Assembly: GCF_001189535.1 (NCBI RefSeq)
Contig: NZ_CP012070.1
Coordinates: forward strand, 62,001 to 126,000
Reading direction: 5' to 3'
Source of the DNA: Arsenicicoccus sp. oral taxon 190
GTDB lineage: Bacteria; Actinomycetota; Actinomycetes; Actinomycetales; Dermatophilaceae
Length of the DNA: 64,000 bases
Positions 56,401 through 63,016 of the stretch are shown piece by piece (positions within the stretch are counted from its first letter, which is position 1; every line of letters starts with the position of its first letter). Made by a program: the position numbers and the translations under genes. The notes beneath the pieces were generated by a model. The model was not told the DNA's origin. It saw only the letters and a program-made list of their open reading frames with translations, and searched no databases.

Positions 56401-57001
56401 ACTCCACGCGCAGCGGGTGCTCCTCGGTGGGCGGGAAGACGTCGAGGATCCCGCCGCGGACCGCGAACTCGCCGCGCCGCTCGACCAGGTCGGTGCGCGC
56501 GTAGGCCGCGCCCACCAGCGCCTCGACCACGTCCTCCAGCGGCCGCTCGTCCCCCGGCTGCAGGGCGACCGGCTCCAGCTCACCCAGGCCGGTCGCGATC
56601 GGCTGGATCAGCGCCCGGACCGAGGCCACCAGCACCCGCACCGGCCCGTATGCCGGGTCGTCGGCCGCCGGGTGCGCGAGCCGCCGCAGCACGGCGAGGC
56701 GGCGCCCCACGGTGTCCGAGCGCGGGCTCAGCCGCTCGTGGGGCAGGGTCTCCCAGCTCGGGAACTCCGCCACCGCGTCGTGCGGCAGGAAGCACCGCAG
56801 CGCCGCGGCGAGGTCGTCGGCCTCGCGCCCCGTGGCGGTGACGGCCAGCACCGGCGCGCGCTGCTCCAGCAGGGCGAGCAGCGGGGCCCGGGAGCCGGTG
56901 GCGGCGGCGACGTCGACCAGCTGCTCGGCGCCGACCTCCTGCAGCACGCGGCGCACGGTGGCGTCACGGGCGAGGACGTCGAGGAGCGCGGGCAGGGGCA
57001 T
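53408..57001 (-). CDS. mfd: Transcription-repair coupling factor Mfd
   Basis: Removes stalled RNA polymerase and recruits UvrA. The 1197-residue protein has the UvrB-homology N-terminal modules, the RNA-polymerase interaction domain (about 480-560), a DEAD-like motor with GDVGYGKTEIAVRAAFKA, VIIDEEQRFGVEH and SATPIPRTLEMA, a helicase C domain (VHNKVSTIERAASRL ... GRERAYAYFLYPP) and a C-terminal TRCF domain. Complete. A very long antisense frame is only a codon-bias shadow. Confidence 0.96.
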   Translation of the reverse strand: MPLPALLDVLARDATVRRVLQEVGAEQLVDVAAATGSRAPLLALLEQRAPVLAVTATGREADDLAAALRCFLPHDAVAEFPSWETLPHERLSPRSDTVGRRLAVLRRLAHPAADDPAYGPVRVLVASVRALIQPIATGLGELEPVALQPGDERPLEDVVEALVGAAYARTDLVERRGEFAVRGGILDVFPPTEEHPLRVEFWGDTVEEIRWFRVADQRSLEVSGHGLWAPPCREILLTDAVRERARALAPQLPGVADLLDKVAEGIAVEGMESLGPALVDGMESLLDTLPQGTHVVVCDPERVRTRARDLVATSQEFLEASWANAAAGSAVPVDLQSTLGTASYWSLGQVREHALATGRPWWTLTPFAADTELSELMDSPDETVSFTVPTTDTPSYRGDREAVSADLAGWLHDGRQVLVVTEGPGLARRLVELLGEGGLAARLLEPDAPLEAGVASITCGSLGRGFVCDSVDLVVLTEADLTGSGGRAATTKDMRKLPSRRRNQVDPLQLKPGDFVVHEQHGVGRFVEMTQRTVGGATREYLVLEYASSRRGQPGDRLFVPTDQLDQVTRYVGGEQPTLSKMGGSDWQKTKSRAKKFVKQIAGELIRLYSARMATPGHAFGPDTPWQRELEDAFAYVETPDQLSSIDEVKEDMQKSVPMDRLICGDVGYGKTEIAVRAAFKAIQDGKQVAVLVPTTLLVQQHYNTFSERYAQFPVTVKALSRFQSDKEAKEVLAGLADGSVDLVIGTHRLLSKEISFKDIGLVIIDEEQRFGVEHKEQLKALRTSVDVLAMSATPIPRTLEMAVTGIREMSTLATPPEERHPVLTYVGAYDERQVVAAIRRELLREGQVFLVHNKVSTIERAASRLRELVPEARIETAHGQMGEHRLEQVVLDFWERKFDVLVCTTIVETGLDISSANTLIVERADMLGLSQLHQLRGRVGRGRERAYAYFLYPPEKPLTETAHDRLQTIASHTDLGAGMQVAMKDLEIRGAGNLLGGEQSGHIAGVGFDLYVRMVGEAVADFRGDDAAAQPMEIKIELPVDAHLPHEYVPGERLRLEAYKKLAVVEDEAALADIVAELTDRYGTPPPAVDNLIAVARLRTVARRAKVNDIAVQGKFVRFGPVELRDSQRLRLMRLYPGTVIKEAQHQLLVPAPMTARVGGKVLRDVDILRWAADLLQAVLLDDIAAAATAAERQRD

Positions 57002-57075
57002 GGGGACTCACTTCCAGGGGCGATCAGGACCGGCTGACACCCTACGCCGGGGCACCGACACACCCCCTGCTTGCG

Positions 57076-57675
57076 TCAGCGGGCGTTCCAGCGGTCCTGG
57101 GCGAAGGTGACGCCGCGGCCGAGGACGTCCTCGACGATGTCGGCGGCGTCCTCGAGCAGGACGTCGACGTCGGGCCGCTCCTTGGCACCGAAGTCCTTGA
57201 GCACGAAGTCGGCGGGGTCCTGCCGACCGGGCGGCCGCCCGATCCCGAGCCGCACCCGGACGTAGTCCTGGGTGCCGACGCTGCGGCTGATGGAGCGCAG
57301 CCCGTTGTGGCCGCCCTCGCCGCCGCCGACCTTGACCCGGGAGGCGGCGAAGGGGATGTCGAGCTCGTCGTGGATCACCACGAGCCGCGACGGCGGCACC
57401 TTGTAGAAGGACATGAGGGCCTTGACCGGCCCGCCGGACTCGTTCATGTAGGACGCGGGGACGGCGAGCACGGCGCGGGGGCCGGGCGCGCCCGCCGGGA
57501 GCACCCCGACCCGCACCTCGGCGGCGTCCGCGCGGGCCTTGTGGCGCCGCAGCCCCGTCCCGGCCCGCCGGGCGAGCACGTCGACCGCCATGGCACCGAC
57601 GTTGTGACGGTTCCTGGCGTAGTCCGCCCCGGGGTTGCCGAGGCCCACGACGAGCCAGGTGTCGGAGGTGGTCAT
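57076..57675 (-). CDS. pth: Peptidyl-tRNA hydrolase
   Basis: Frees tRNA from abortive peptidyl-tRNAs. The 199-residue protein has VVGLGNPGADYARNRHNVG at the start, with the catalytic His in RHNVG, then SYMNESGGPVK and the lid HDELDIPFAASRVK and GGGEGGHNGLRSI. Normal length. It lies between rplY and mfd, as in many actinobacteria; a 15-bp stem terminator separates it from rplY. Confidence 0.95.
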   Translation of the reverse strand: MTTSDTWLVVGLGNPGADYARNRHNVGAMAVDVLARRAGTGLRRHKARADAAEVRVGVLPAGAPGPRAVLAVPASYMNESGGPVKALMSFYKVPPSRLVVIHDELDIPFAASRVKVGGGEGGHNGLRSISRSVGTQDYVRVRLGIGRPPGRQDPADFVLKDFGAKERPDVDVLLEDAADIVEDVLGRGVTFAQDRWNAR

Positions 57676-57713
57676 GGCTCAGATCCTCCCAGAGGCGAGA
57701 CGGTGGCAGGACG

Positions 57714-57746
57714 ACGCGGCGCCCGGGCCAGGCCCGGGCGCCGCGT
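57714..57746 (-). terminator. Hairpin terminator after rplY
   Basis: Perfect 15-bp stem, ACGCGGCGCCCGGGC (57714-57728) and its complement (57732-57746), 3-base loop CAG, 34 bases past the rplY stop. No T-run, an I-shaped terminator typical of GC-rich actinobacteria. It would separate rplY from pth. Confidence 0.75.
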
Positions 57747-57779
57747 TCGTCATACGGCAAGTGCGGGGGTGGGTGAGGC

Positions 57780-58466
57780 TCAGGCCTCGTCGCCCTCCGG
57801 CTTGTCCTCGGACTCGGCGTCGCCCTCGGCGGCGTCGCCCTCGGCCTCGCCACCCTCCTCGGCCTCGTCCTTCTCGATGCCGGCCTCGCCCTCGGCCTCG
57901 GCCAGCTCGGCCTCGAGGGCCTCCGCGGACACCTGCTGGGTGATGTTGACGACCAGCAGCTCCTCGTCGGAGACGAGGGTGGAGCCGGCGGGCAGCTCGA
58001 GCTGCTTGGCCAGGATCTGGGTGCCGGCCTCGAGGCCCTCGACGGAGACCTCGACACCCTCGGGGATGTGGGTGGCCTCGGCCTCGACCTGGATCTGGCT
58101 GTTCTCGACGGTGACGACGGTCTCGGCCGCGGCCTCGCCGGTGACGATCACGGTGATGTCGACGGTGACCTTCTCGCCGCGATTGACGGTGACGAGGTCG
58201 ACGTGGTCGATGACCGGCTTGATCGGGTCGCGCTGCACGTCCTTGGCGAGGGCGAGCTGCTCCTTGCCGTCGATGACGATGGTCAGCAGCGCGTTGGGGT
58301 TCTTCAGCGCCTGCCAGGTGTCGTGCGCCGGGAGGGCGACGTGGATCGGCTCGGCGCCGTGGCCGTAGATCACGGCGGGGGTCTTGCCCTCGCGGCGGGT
58401 GCGGCGGGCAGCGCCCTTGCCGAACTCGGTGCGCAGGTCGGCCTGGAGCTTGATGGCGTCGGACAT
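57780..58466 (-). CDS. rplY: 50S ribosomal protein bL25, CTC form
   Basis: Binds 5S rRNA in the large subunit. The 228-residue protein has the L25 domain (residues 1-95, FGKGAARRTRREGKTPAVIYG) and a TL5-type C-terminal domain, then an acidic low-complexity tail (GGEAEGDAAEGDAESEDKPE). The long CTC form is the stress-protein type common in actinobacteria. ATG 58466 fits the L25 start; the longer frame is noise. Own promoter upstream, terminator downstream. Confidence 0.93.
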   Translation of the reverse strand: MSDAIKLQADLRTEFGKGAARRTRREGKTPAVIYGHGAEPIHVALPAHDTWQALKNPNALLTIVIDGKEQLALAKDVQRDPIKPVIDHVDLVTVNRGEKVTVDITVIVTGEAAAETVVTVENSQIQVEAEATHIPEGVEVSVEGLEAGTQILAKQLELPAGSTLVSDEELLVVNITQQVSAEALEAELAEAEGEAGIEKDEAEEGGEAEGDAAEGDAESEDKPEGDEA

Positions 58467-58622
58467 GACGACTCCTCGAGAGGGATGGTGGGGACATCGG
58501 GTCGGGCCTCGACGCGGGACACGGCGCGGGCGCGCGCGGGAGACGACTCCCACCGCCTTGTCGATCACGGACCTGCCCGATGCTCTCCACCGCGCGGCGT
58601 CCCTCGCCGAGGCAACCTGGAC

Positions 58623-58651
58623 AGCATAGCGGAGGAGGCCGTATGCCGGAA
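58623..58651 (-). promoter_or_regulatory. Promoter of rplY
   Basis: On the minus strand TTCCGG (58651-58646) and TATGCT (58628-58623) are separated by exactly 17 bases, fitting a sigma-70-type -35/-10 pair. The start codon at 58466 is about 150 bases further, leaving a leader in which the ribosome site must lie. Confidence 0.55.
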
Positions 58652-58674
58652 AAACCTCCCGTACTGCCCGGCGA

Positions 58675-60015
58675 CTACCAGGTGGTGGAGGCGCGGCCCA
58701 TGCCGTGGTAGGTCCAGCCGGCCGCCTCCCAGGCCTGCGGGTCCAGGGCGTTGCGGCCGTCGATCACCGCACGGTCCTGCACGATCGCGCCCAGCCGCTG
58801 CGGGTCCAGCGTCGTGAACTCCCGCCACTCCGTCAGCAGCATCACCAGCTCCGCGTCCAGGCACGCCGCCCGCGCGTCCGGAGCCGTCTGGATGTGCGGG
58901 TACCGCGCGTGCAACCCCGGCAACGCGATCGGGTCCGTCACCACCACGTCCGCGCCCTGCCCCACCAGCCGCGTCGCGACGTACAACGCCGGGGAGTCCC
59001 GCAGGTCGTCGCTGTCCGGCTTGAACGCCGCACCGAGGATGGCCACTCGTCGACCACGGACGCTCCCGCCGAAGTGCCGCTCCGCCAACGCCACCGCGTG
59101 CTGCCGACGCCGCTGGTTGATCCCGTCCACCTCCCGCAGGAAGGTCAACGCCTGATCCACCCCCAGCTCCCCCGCCCGCGCCATGAACGCCCGGATGTCC
59201 TTCGGCAGACAACCCCCACCGAAACCCACCCCCGCCCGCAAGAACTTCGGCCCGATCCGCTCGTCATGACCCAACGCCTCCGCCAACCGCGTCACATCCG
59301 CCCCCGTCGCCTCGCACAGCTCCGCGATCGCGTTGATGAAGCTGATCTTCGTCGCCAGGAACGAGTTCGCCGCCACCTTCACCAGCTCCGCCGTCTGGTA
59401 GTTGGCCAGCAACCGCGGCATCCCGTGCACCAGCACCCCGGCATACACCTCGTCCAGCACGTCCCGCGCCGCCTCACCCGCGACCCGGTCCTCCGGCAGG
59501 CCGTAGACCACCCGGTCCGGGGTCAACGTGTCCTTGACGGCGAAACCCTCCCGCAGGAACTCCGGGTTCCACACCACCGTCGCCGCCACCCCCGCGTCCT
59601 CGCACCAAGCCTGCAGCCGCGCCGCCGTCCCCACCGGCACCGTCGACTTGCCCACCACCAACGCCCCCGCCACCGGGTGCTCGGCCATCACCGCCACCAG
59701 GTCCGTCATCGCCGCGTCCAGGTGCGACAGGTCCGCCGCCAGCCCCGATTCCCGCTGCGGGGTCCCCACCCCGATGAAGTGCACCCGCGCGCCCGCGACC
59801 TCCCCCATGTCCGTGGTGAACCGCAACCGCCCCTCCCCCACGTTGCGCGCCAGCACCTCCGCGAAACCCGGCTCGTAGAACGGCGCCTCACCCCGCGCCA
59901 ACCGCTCCACCCGCGCCCCGTCCACATCGACGCCCACCACCTCATGACCCAGCTCCGCCATGCACGCCGCATGCACCGCACCCAGATAGCCACAACCGAT
60001 CACCGAGATCTTCAC
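58675..60015 (-). CDS. ugd: UDP-glucose 6-dehydrogenase
   Basis: Two-step NAD oxidation of UDP-glucose to UDP-glucuronate. The 446-residue protein has an N-terminal Rossmann motif VIGCGYLGAVHAACMAELG, the GVGTPQ and STVPVG motifs, NPEFLREGFA, and the catalytic Cys in GVGFGGGCLPKD; FKPDSDDLRDSP lies near 335. The start is GTG 60015. Its codon use is strikingly different (many GGT, GGG, GCG, CGG, TTG and GTG instead of C-ending codons), a sign of a different origin from the flanking genes. Confidence 0.9.
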   Translation of the reverse strand: MKISVIGCGYLGAVHAACMAELGHEVVGVDVDGARVERLARGEAPFYEPGFAEVLARNVGEGRLRFTTDMGEVAGARVHFIGVGTPQRESGLAADLSHLDAAMTDLVAVMAEHPVAGALVVGKSTVPVGTAARLQAWCEDAGVAATVVWNPEFLREGFAVKDTLTPDRVVYGLPEDRVAGEAARDVLDEVYAGVLVHGMPRLLANYQTAELVKVAANSFLATKISFINAIAELCEATGADVTRLAEALGHDERIGPKFLRAGVGFGGGCLPKDIRAFMARAGELGVDQALTFLREVDGINQRRRQHAVALAERHFGGSVRGRRVAILGAAFKPDSDDLRDSPALYVATRLVGQGADVVVTDPIALPGLHARYPHIQTAPDARAACLDAELVMLLTEWREFTTLDPQRLGAIVQDRAVIDGRNALDPQAWEAAGWTYHGMGRASTTW

Positions 60016-60162
60016 GATGGGCACCTTCACCCACGACGGACCGGCGACGGGTGACCGCCACGCGACGAGCACGTCAACGCTGGGTGAACTGTGGCCGTCA
60101 CCGCCGCCCCGGTCCCGAGCCGGACTTGCGGCGAAGCCCGGACGAGGGGCGGCGCCGCTGCC

Positions 60163-60168
60163 TACACT
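60163..60168 (+). promoter_or_regulatory. -10-like site of the second carrier operon
   Basis: TACACT (followed by GG, the same TACACTGG as ahead of greA) about 80 bases before the PPTase gene. No -35 at a standard distance is obvious. The 232-base spacer to ugd also contains a GTCACC-rich run but no clear operator. Confidence 0.4.
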
Positions 60169-60247
60169 GGTAGCGCCCGCGCCCAGCGGCACCGGGGTGA
60201 GGCGAGGGCCACGACGGGGCCAGGACGAGACCAGCATCGGAGGCGGT

Positions 60248-60793
60248 GTGGAGACGCGGTCGCAGGACAGCCTCGGGCAGCCGCAGCCGCAGCTGCCGGG
60301 GCCCCGGCCAGGGGGGCGGGTCGTCGCGGTGGGCATCGACACCACCGGCGTCGAGGAGGTCCGTCACGCCCTGGAGCGGCACGCCGACCGCTACCTGCGC
60401 TTCGTGCTCTCCGAGCGTGAGCGGGCCGAGCTGGCCGAGACCGATGAGCTGGCCGGGGCGACTCCGACCGCCCGGGCAGCCCCGACGACCGAGGCGGCCG
60501 ATGCCACCGAGCTGGCCCGCCGCTGGGCCGCCAAGGAGGCCGTCACCAAGGTCCTCGCCCCCGGGCCCGGCGACCCGTGGCCCTGGTCCGACGTCGAGGT
60601 GCTGCTGCCTTCGGGGCGGCCCGCCGAGGTCCGGCTGCAGGGCCGGGCTCGGGAGCTGGCGCGGCAGCGCGGCGTCTCCGAGATCCAGGTCGGCACGGGC
60701 CCCACCACGGCCGGCACGGTCACCGCGACCGCCGTCGGGCTCGCCATCACACCCGTCCCCATCCACCGCACCACGAGAAAGCAGGACCCATGA
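60248..60793 (+). CDS. AcpS-type phosphopantetheinyl transferase for the carrier system
   Basis: 181 residues. The AcpS core shows AVGIDTTGVEEVRHAL (Mg-binding Asp in GID) and WAAKEAVTKVL (second metal Glu), then a normal AcpS end (GVSEIQVGTGPTTAGTVTATAVG). Between the two motifs is a low-complexity insert of about 30 Ala/Thr/Glu-rich residues not present in the housekeeping AcpS at 9490. GTG 60248 has GGAGG four bases upstream. Coupled by ATGA overlap to the carrier gene, so it most likely activates that carrier. Confidence 0.82.
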   Translation: METRSQDSLGQPQPQLPGPRPGGRVVAVGIDTTGVEEVRHALERHADRYLRFVLSERERAELAETDELAGATPTARAAPTTEAADATELARRWAAKEAVTKVLAPGPGDPWPWSDVEVLLPSGRPAEVRLQGRARELARQRGVSEIQVGTGPTTAGTVTATAVGLAITPVPIHRTTRKQDP

Positions 60794-61038
60794 GCACCGA
60801 CACCATCGAGGCCGTCCGCGGCGTCGTCGCCCAGCACGCGGCCCTCGAGCGGGACCCGGCCACCCTCGCTCCCGACGACGACCTCTTCGACGCCGGGATG
60901 ACCTCCCACCGGAGCGTCAACCTGATGATGGCGCTGGAGGAGGAGCTGGACGTCGAGTTCCCCGACTCCGCGCTCACCCGCGAGACCTTCACGTCGCTGC
61001 GGTCCATCGCCACCGCGGTGGACCAGGTGCGCGGCTGA
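60790..61038 (+). CDS. Aminoacyl carrier protein, system 2
   Basis: An 82-residue carrier with the predicted phosphopantetheine Ser in LFDAGMTSHRSVNLMMALEE (GMTSH), paralogous to the system 1 carrier (GLTSH). ELDVEFPDSALTRETFTSLRSI continues the carrier fold. Overlaps the PPTase stop (ATGA) and is one base before the ligase start. Confidence 0.88.
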   Translation: MSTDTIEAVRGVVAQHAALERDPATLAPDDDLFDAGMTSHRSVNLMMALEEELDVEFPDSALTRETFTSLRSIATAVDQVRG

Positions 61039-61039
61039 C

Positions 61040-61957
61040 GTGGCCACGATCGAGCAGGCCCGCCGGGGTTTCCTGGCGCAGCTGCTGGAGGCCGGTCACT
61101 ACGTGCCGCTCGGGCGCCCCGGGGTGTGGGGGCGCTCCGCGGCGTTCGAGCAGGTCCTGATGGGGCTGGTCGGCGCGCTGGACGGGTTCTACGCCGAGCG
61201 GCCGCAGACGGTGGTGCACTTCGGCCCGGTCGTCCCGCAGGCGCTGCTCGAGCGCACCGGCTACGTCACCACCCAGCCCCACCTCGTGGGCAGCATCGAC
61301 GCCTTCTCCGGGGACGACGCGGACCATCGAGAGATCGTGGCCGACCTCGAGGAGGGCCGCGACTGGGCGACCCGGCTGCAGCCGTCGGGCCTGGTCATGG
61401 TGTCCTCGGCCTGCCACCCCCTCTACGGCGCGCTCGCCCACCAGCGGGTGCAGGGCAGCTACCAGATCTTCGGCTGGGTCTTCCGCCACGAGCCCTCCGA
61501 GGACCCCTTCCGCACGGCGTCCTTCCGGCAGAAGGAGTCGGTGCACGTCGGCGACCACGACGCCTGCCAGGAGCACCGCGACCACTGGGTCGGCCGGGCG
61601 GAGGAGCTGCTGCTCGAGCTCGGGCTGCCCGTCGAGCAGGAGGTCGCCAACGACCCCTTCTTCGGCCGGGCCGGACGCATGATGGCGCGCGGCCAGCGGC
61701 AGGCGGCGCTCAAGAAGGAGCTGACCATCGGGGCCTACCCCGGGCACCCGCGGACCGCGCTGGCGTCCGGCAACCTGCACGGCGACCACTTCACCGCTGC
61801 GTTCGACATCACGCTGCCGGACGGCTCCCCCGCCGAGACCTCGTGCATGGGCTTCGGCCTGGAGCGGACCACCTTGTCGCTGCTGCGGGTCCACGGGATG
61901 GACGTCGGGTCCTGGCCGGCCGGGGTGCGCCAGCGGCTCGGGCTGCAGGCCGTATGA
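61040..61957 (+). CDS. Amino acid:[carrier protein] ligase, system 2
   Basis: A 305-residue paralogue of the ligase at 50887. Zinc ligands are conserved: Cys in SSACHPLYGA, Glu in RQKESVHVG, Cys in ETSCMGFGLERTTLSLL (motif 3). Motif 2 is VFRHEPSEDPFR. ERTGYVTTQPHLVGSIDAF and ANDPFFGRA match system 1 closely, and the ends (HGMDVGSWPAGVRQRLGL) are nearly the same. No anticodon-binding domain. Pairs with the carrier immediately upstream; a shared terminator with prs follows. Confidence 0.88.
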   Translation: MATIEQARRGFLAQLLEAGHYVPLGRPGVWGRSAAFEQVLMGLVGALDGFYAERPQTVVHFGPVVPQALLERTGYVTTQPHLVGSIDAFSGDDADHREIVADLEEGRDWATRLQPSGLVMVSSACHPLYGALAHQRVQGSYQIFGWVFRHEPSEDPFRTASFRQKESVHVGDHDACQEHRDHWVGRAEELLLELGLPVEQEVANDPFFGRAGRMMARGQRQAALKKELTIGAYPGHPRTALASGNLHGDHFTAAFDITLPDGSPAETSCMGFGLERTTLSLLRVHGMDVGSWPAGVRQRLGLQAV

Positions 61958-61960
61958 CGC

Positions 61961-61999
61961 GGCCCGGCGCCCGGCCCTCGCGGGGTCGGGCGCCGGGCC
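61961..61999. terminator. Hairpin between convergent carrier operon and prs
   Basis: Perfect 13-bp arms GGCCCGGCGCCCG (61961-61973) and complement (61987-61999) with a 13-base loop. It sits three bases after the ligase stop and 25 bases before the prs stop, so it can end both transcripts. Confidence 0.7.
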
Positions 62000-62023
62000 G
62001 GGCACGGCATACGGCCGCCGGGG

Positions 62024-63016
62024 TCAGTGGACCTCGACCGCGCCGCTGTCGAAGAGCGAGGTGACCGAGCCGTCCTCGAAGACCTCGCGGATGGCGTCGC
62101 CGATCAGCGGCGCGATCGACAGCTCGGTGAGCTTGTCGAAGCGCTTCTCCTCGGGGATGGGCAGGGTGTTGGTCAGGACGACCTCGCGCGCCACGGACGC
62201 CTTGAGCCGCTCGACGGCGGGGTCGGACAGGATGCCGTGCGTCGCCACGATCACCACGCCGGTCGCGCCGGCCTCCATGATGGCGTCGGCGGCCTGGCAG
62301 ATGGTGCCGCCGGAGTCGATCATGTCGTCGACGAGCACGCACATGCGGCCCTCGACGTCACCGACCACACGGTTGGCGACGGACTGGTTGGCGCGGTGCG
62401 GGTCGCGGGTCTTGTGGATGAAGGCCAGCGGCGTCCCGCCGAGGCGGTTGGCCCACTTCTCGGCGACCTTGATGCGGCCGGCGTCCGGGGAGACGACGCA
62501 CAGGTCGTGGTGGTGGTACTTGTCGTAGACGTACTCCGACAGGATCGGGATGGCCTGCAGGTGGTCGACCGGGCCGTCGAAGAAGCCGGAGATCTGCTCG
62601 GTGTGCAGGTCGACGGCGATGAGCCGGTCCGCCCCGGCGGTCTTGAAGAGGTCCGCCATGAGCCGCGCGGAGATGGGCTCGCGGCCGAGGTGCTTCTTGT
62701 CCTGCCGGGCGTAGCCGTAGAACGGGATGACCGTGGTGATCCGCTTGGCGCTAGCCCGCTTCAGCGCGTCGATCATGATGAGGTTCTCCATGATCCACTC
62801 GTTGATCGGCGCCGTGTGGCTCTGGATCACGAAGGCGTCGGAGCCGCGGACCGACTCCTGGTAGCGCACGTAGATCTCGGAGTTGGCGAAGGTGCGGAAG
62901 TCGGTCGGGACGACCTGCGTCTCCAGCTGGTAGGCCACCTCCTCGGCGAGCGCCGGGTGGGCGCGCCCGCTGAAGATCATGAGGTTCTTCTCGTTGGTGC
63001 GCTTCACACCGGTCAT
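62024..63016 (-). CDS. prs: Ribose-phosphate pyrophosphokinase
   Basis: Makes PRPP from ribose-5-phosphate and ATP. The 330-residue protein has MIFSGRAHPALAEE near the start, the ATP loop GYARQDKKHLGREPIS, the PRPP loop VLVDDMIDSGGTICQAAD and VSPDAGRIKVAEKW. Full length. Its start overlaps the glmU stop (ATGA), the standard actinobacterial glmU-prs pair. Confidence 0.96.
   Translation of the reverse strand: MTGVKRTNEKNLMIFSGRAHPALAEEVAYQLETQVVPTDFRTFANSEIYVRYQESVRGSDAFVIQSHTAPINEWIMENLIMIDALKRASAKRITTVIPFYGYARQDKKHLGREPISARLMADLFKTAGADRLIAVDLHTEQISGFFDGPVDHLQAIPILSEYVYDKYHHHDLCVVSPDAGRIKVAEKWANRLGGTPLAFIHKTRDPHRANQSVANRVVGDVEGRMCVLVDDMIDSGGTICQAADAIMEAGATGVVIVATHGILSDPAVERLKASVAREVVLTNTLPIPEEKRFDKLTELSIAPLIGDAIREVFEDGSVTSLFDSGAVEVH

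Noticed and set aside
53357..57037. Plus-strand open frame of over 1200 codons antisense to mfd
   Set aside because: It is the complement of a strongly codon-biased gene; its product is low-complexity and rich in Gly/Arg/Val, with no domain. GC-rich third positions commonly create such shadows.
61040..61957. Truncated aminoacyl-tRNA synthetase pseudogene
   Set aside because: Complete frame, all class II motifs and zinc ligands intact, tight coupling to a carrier gene.
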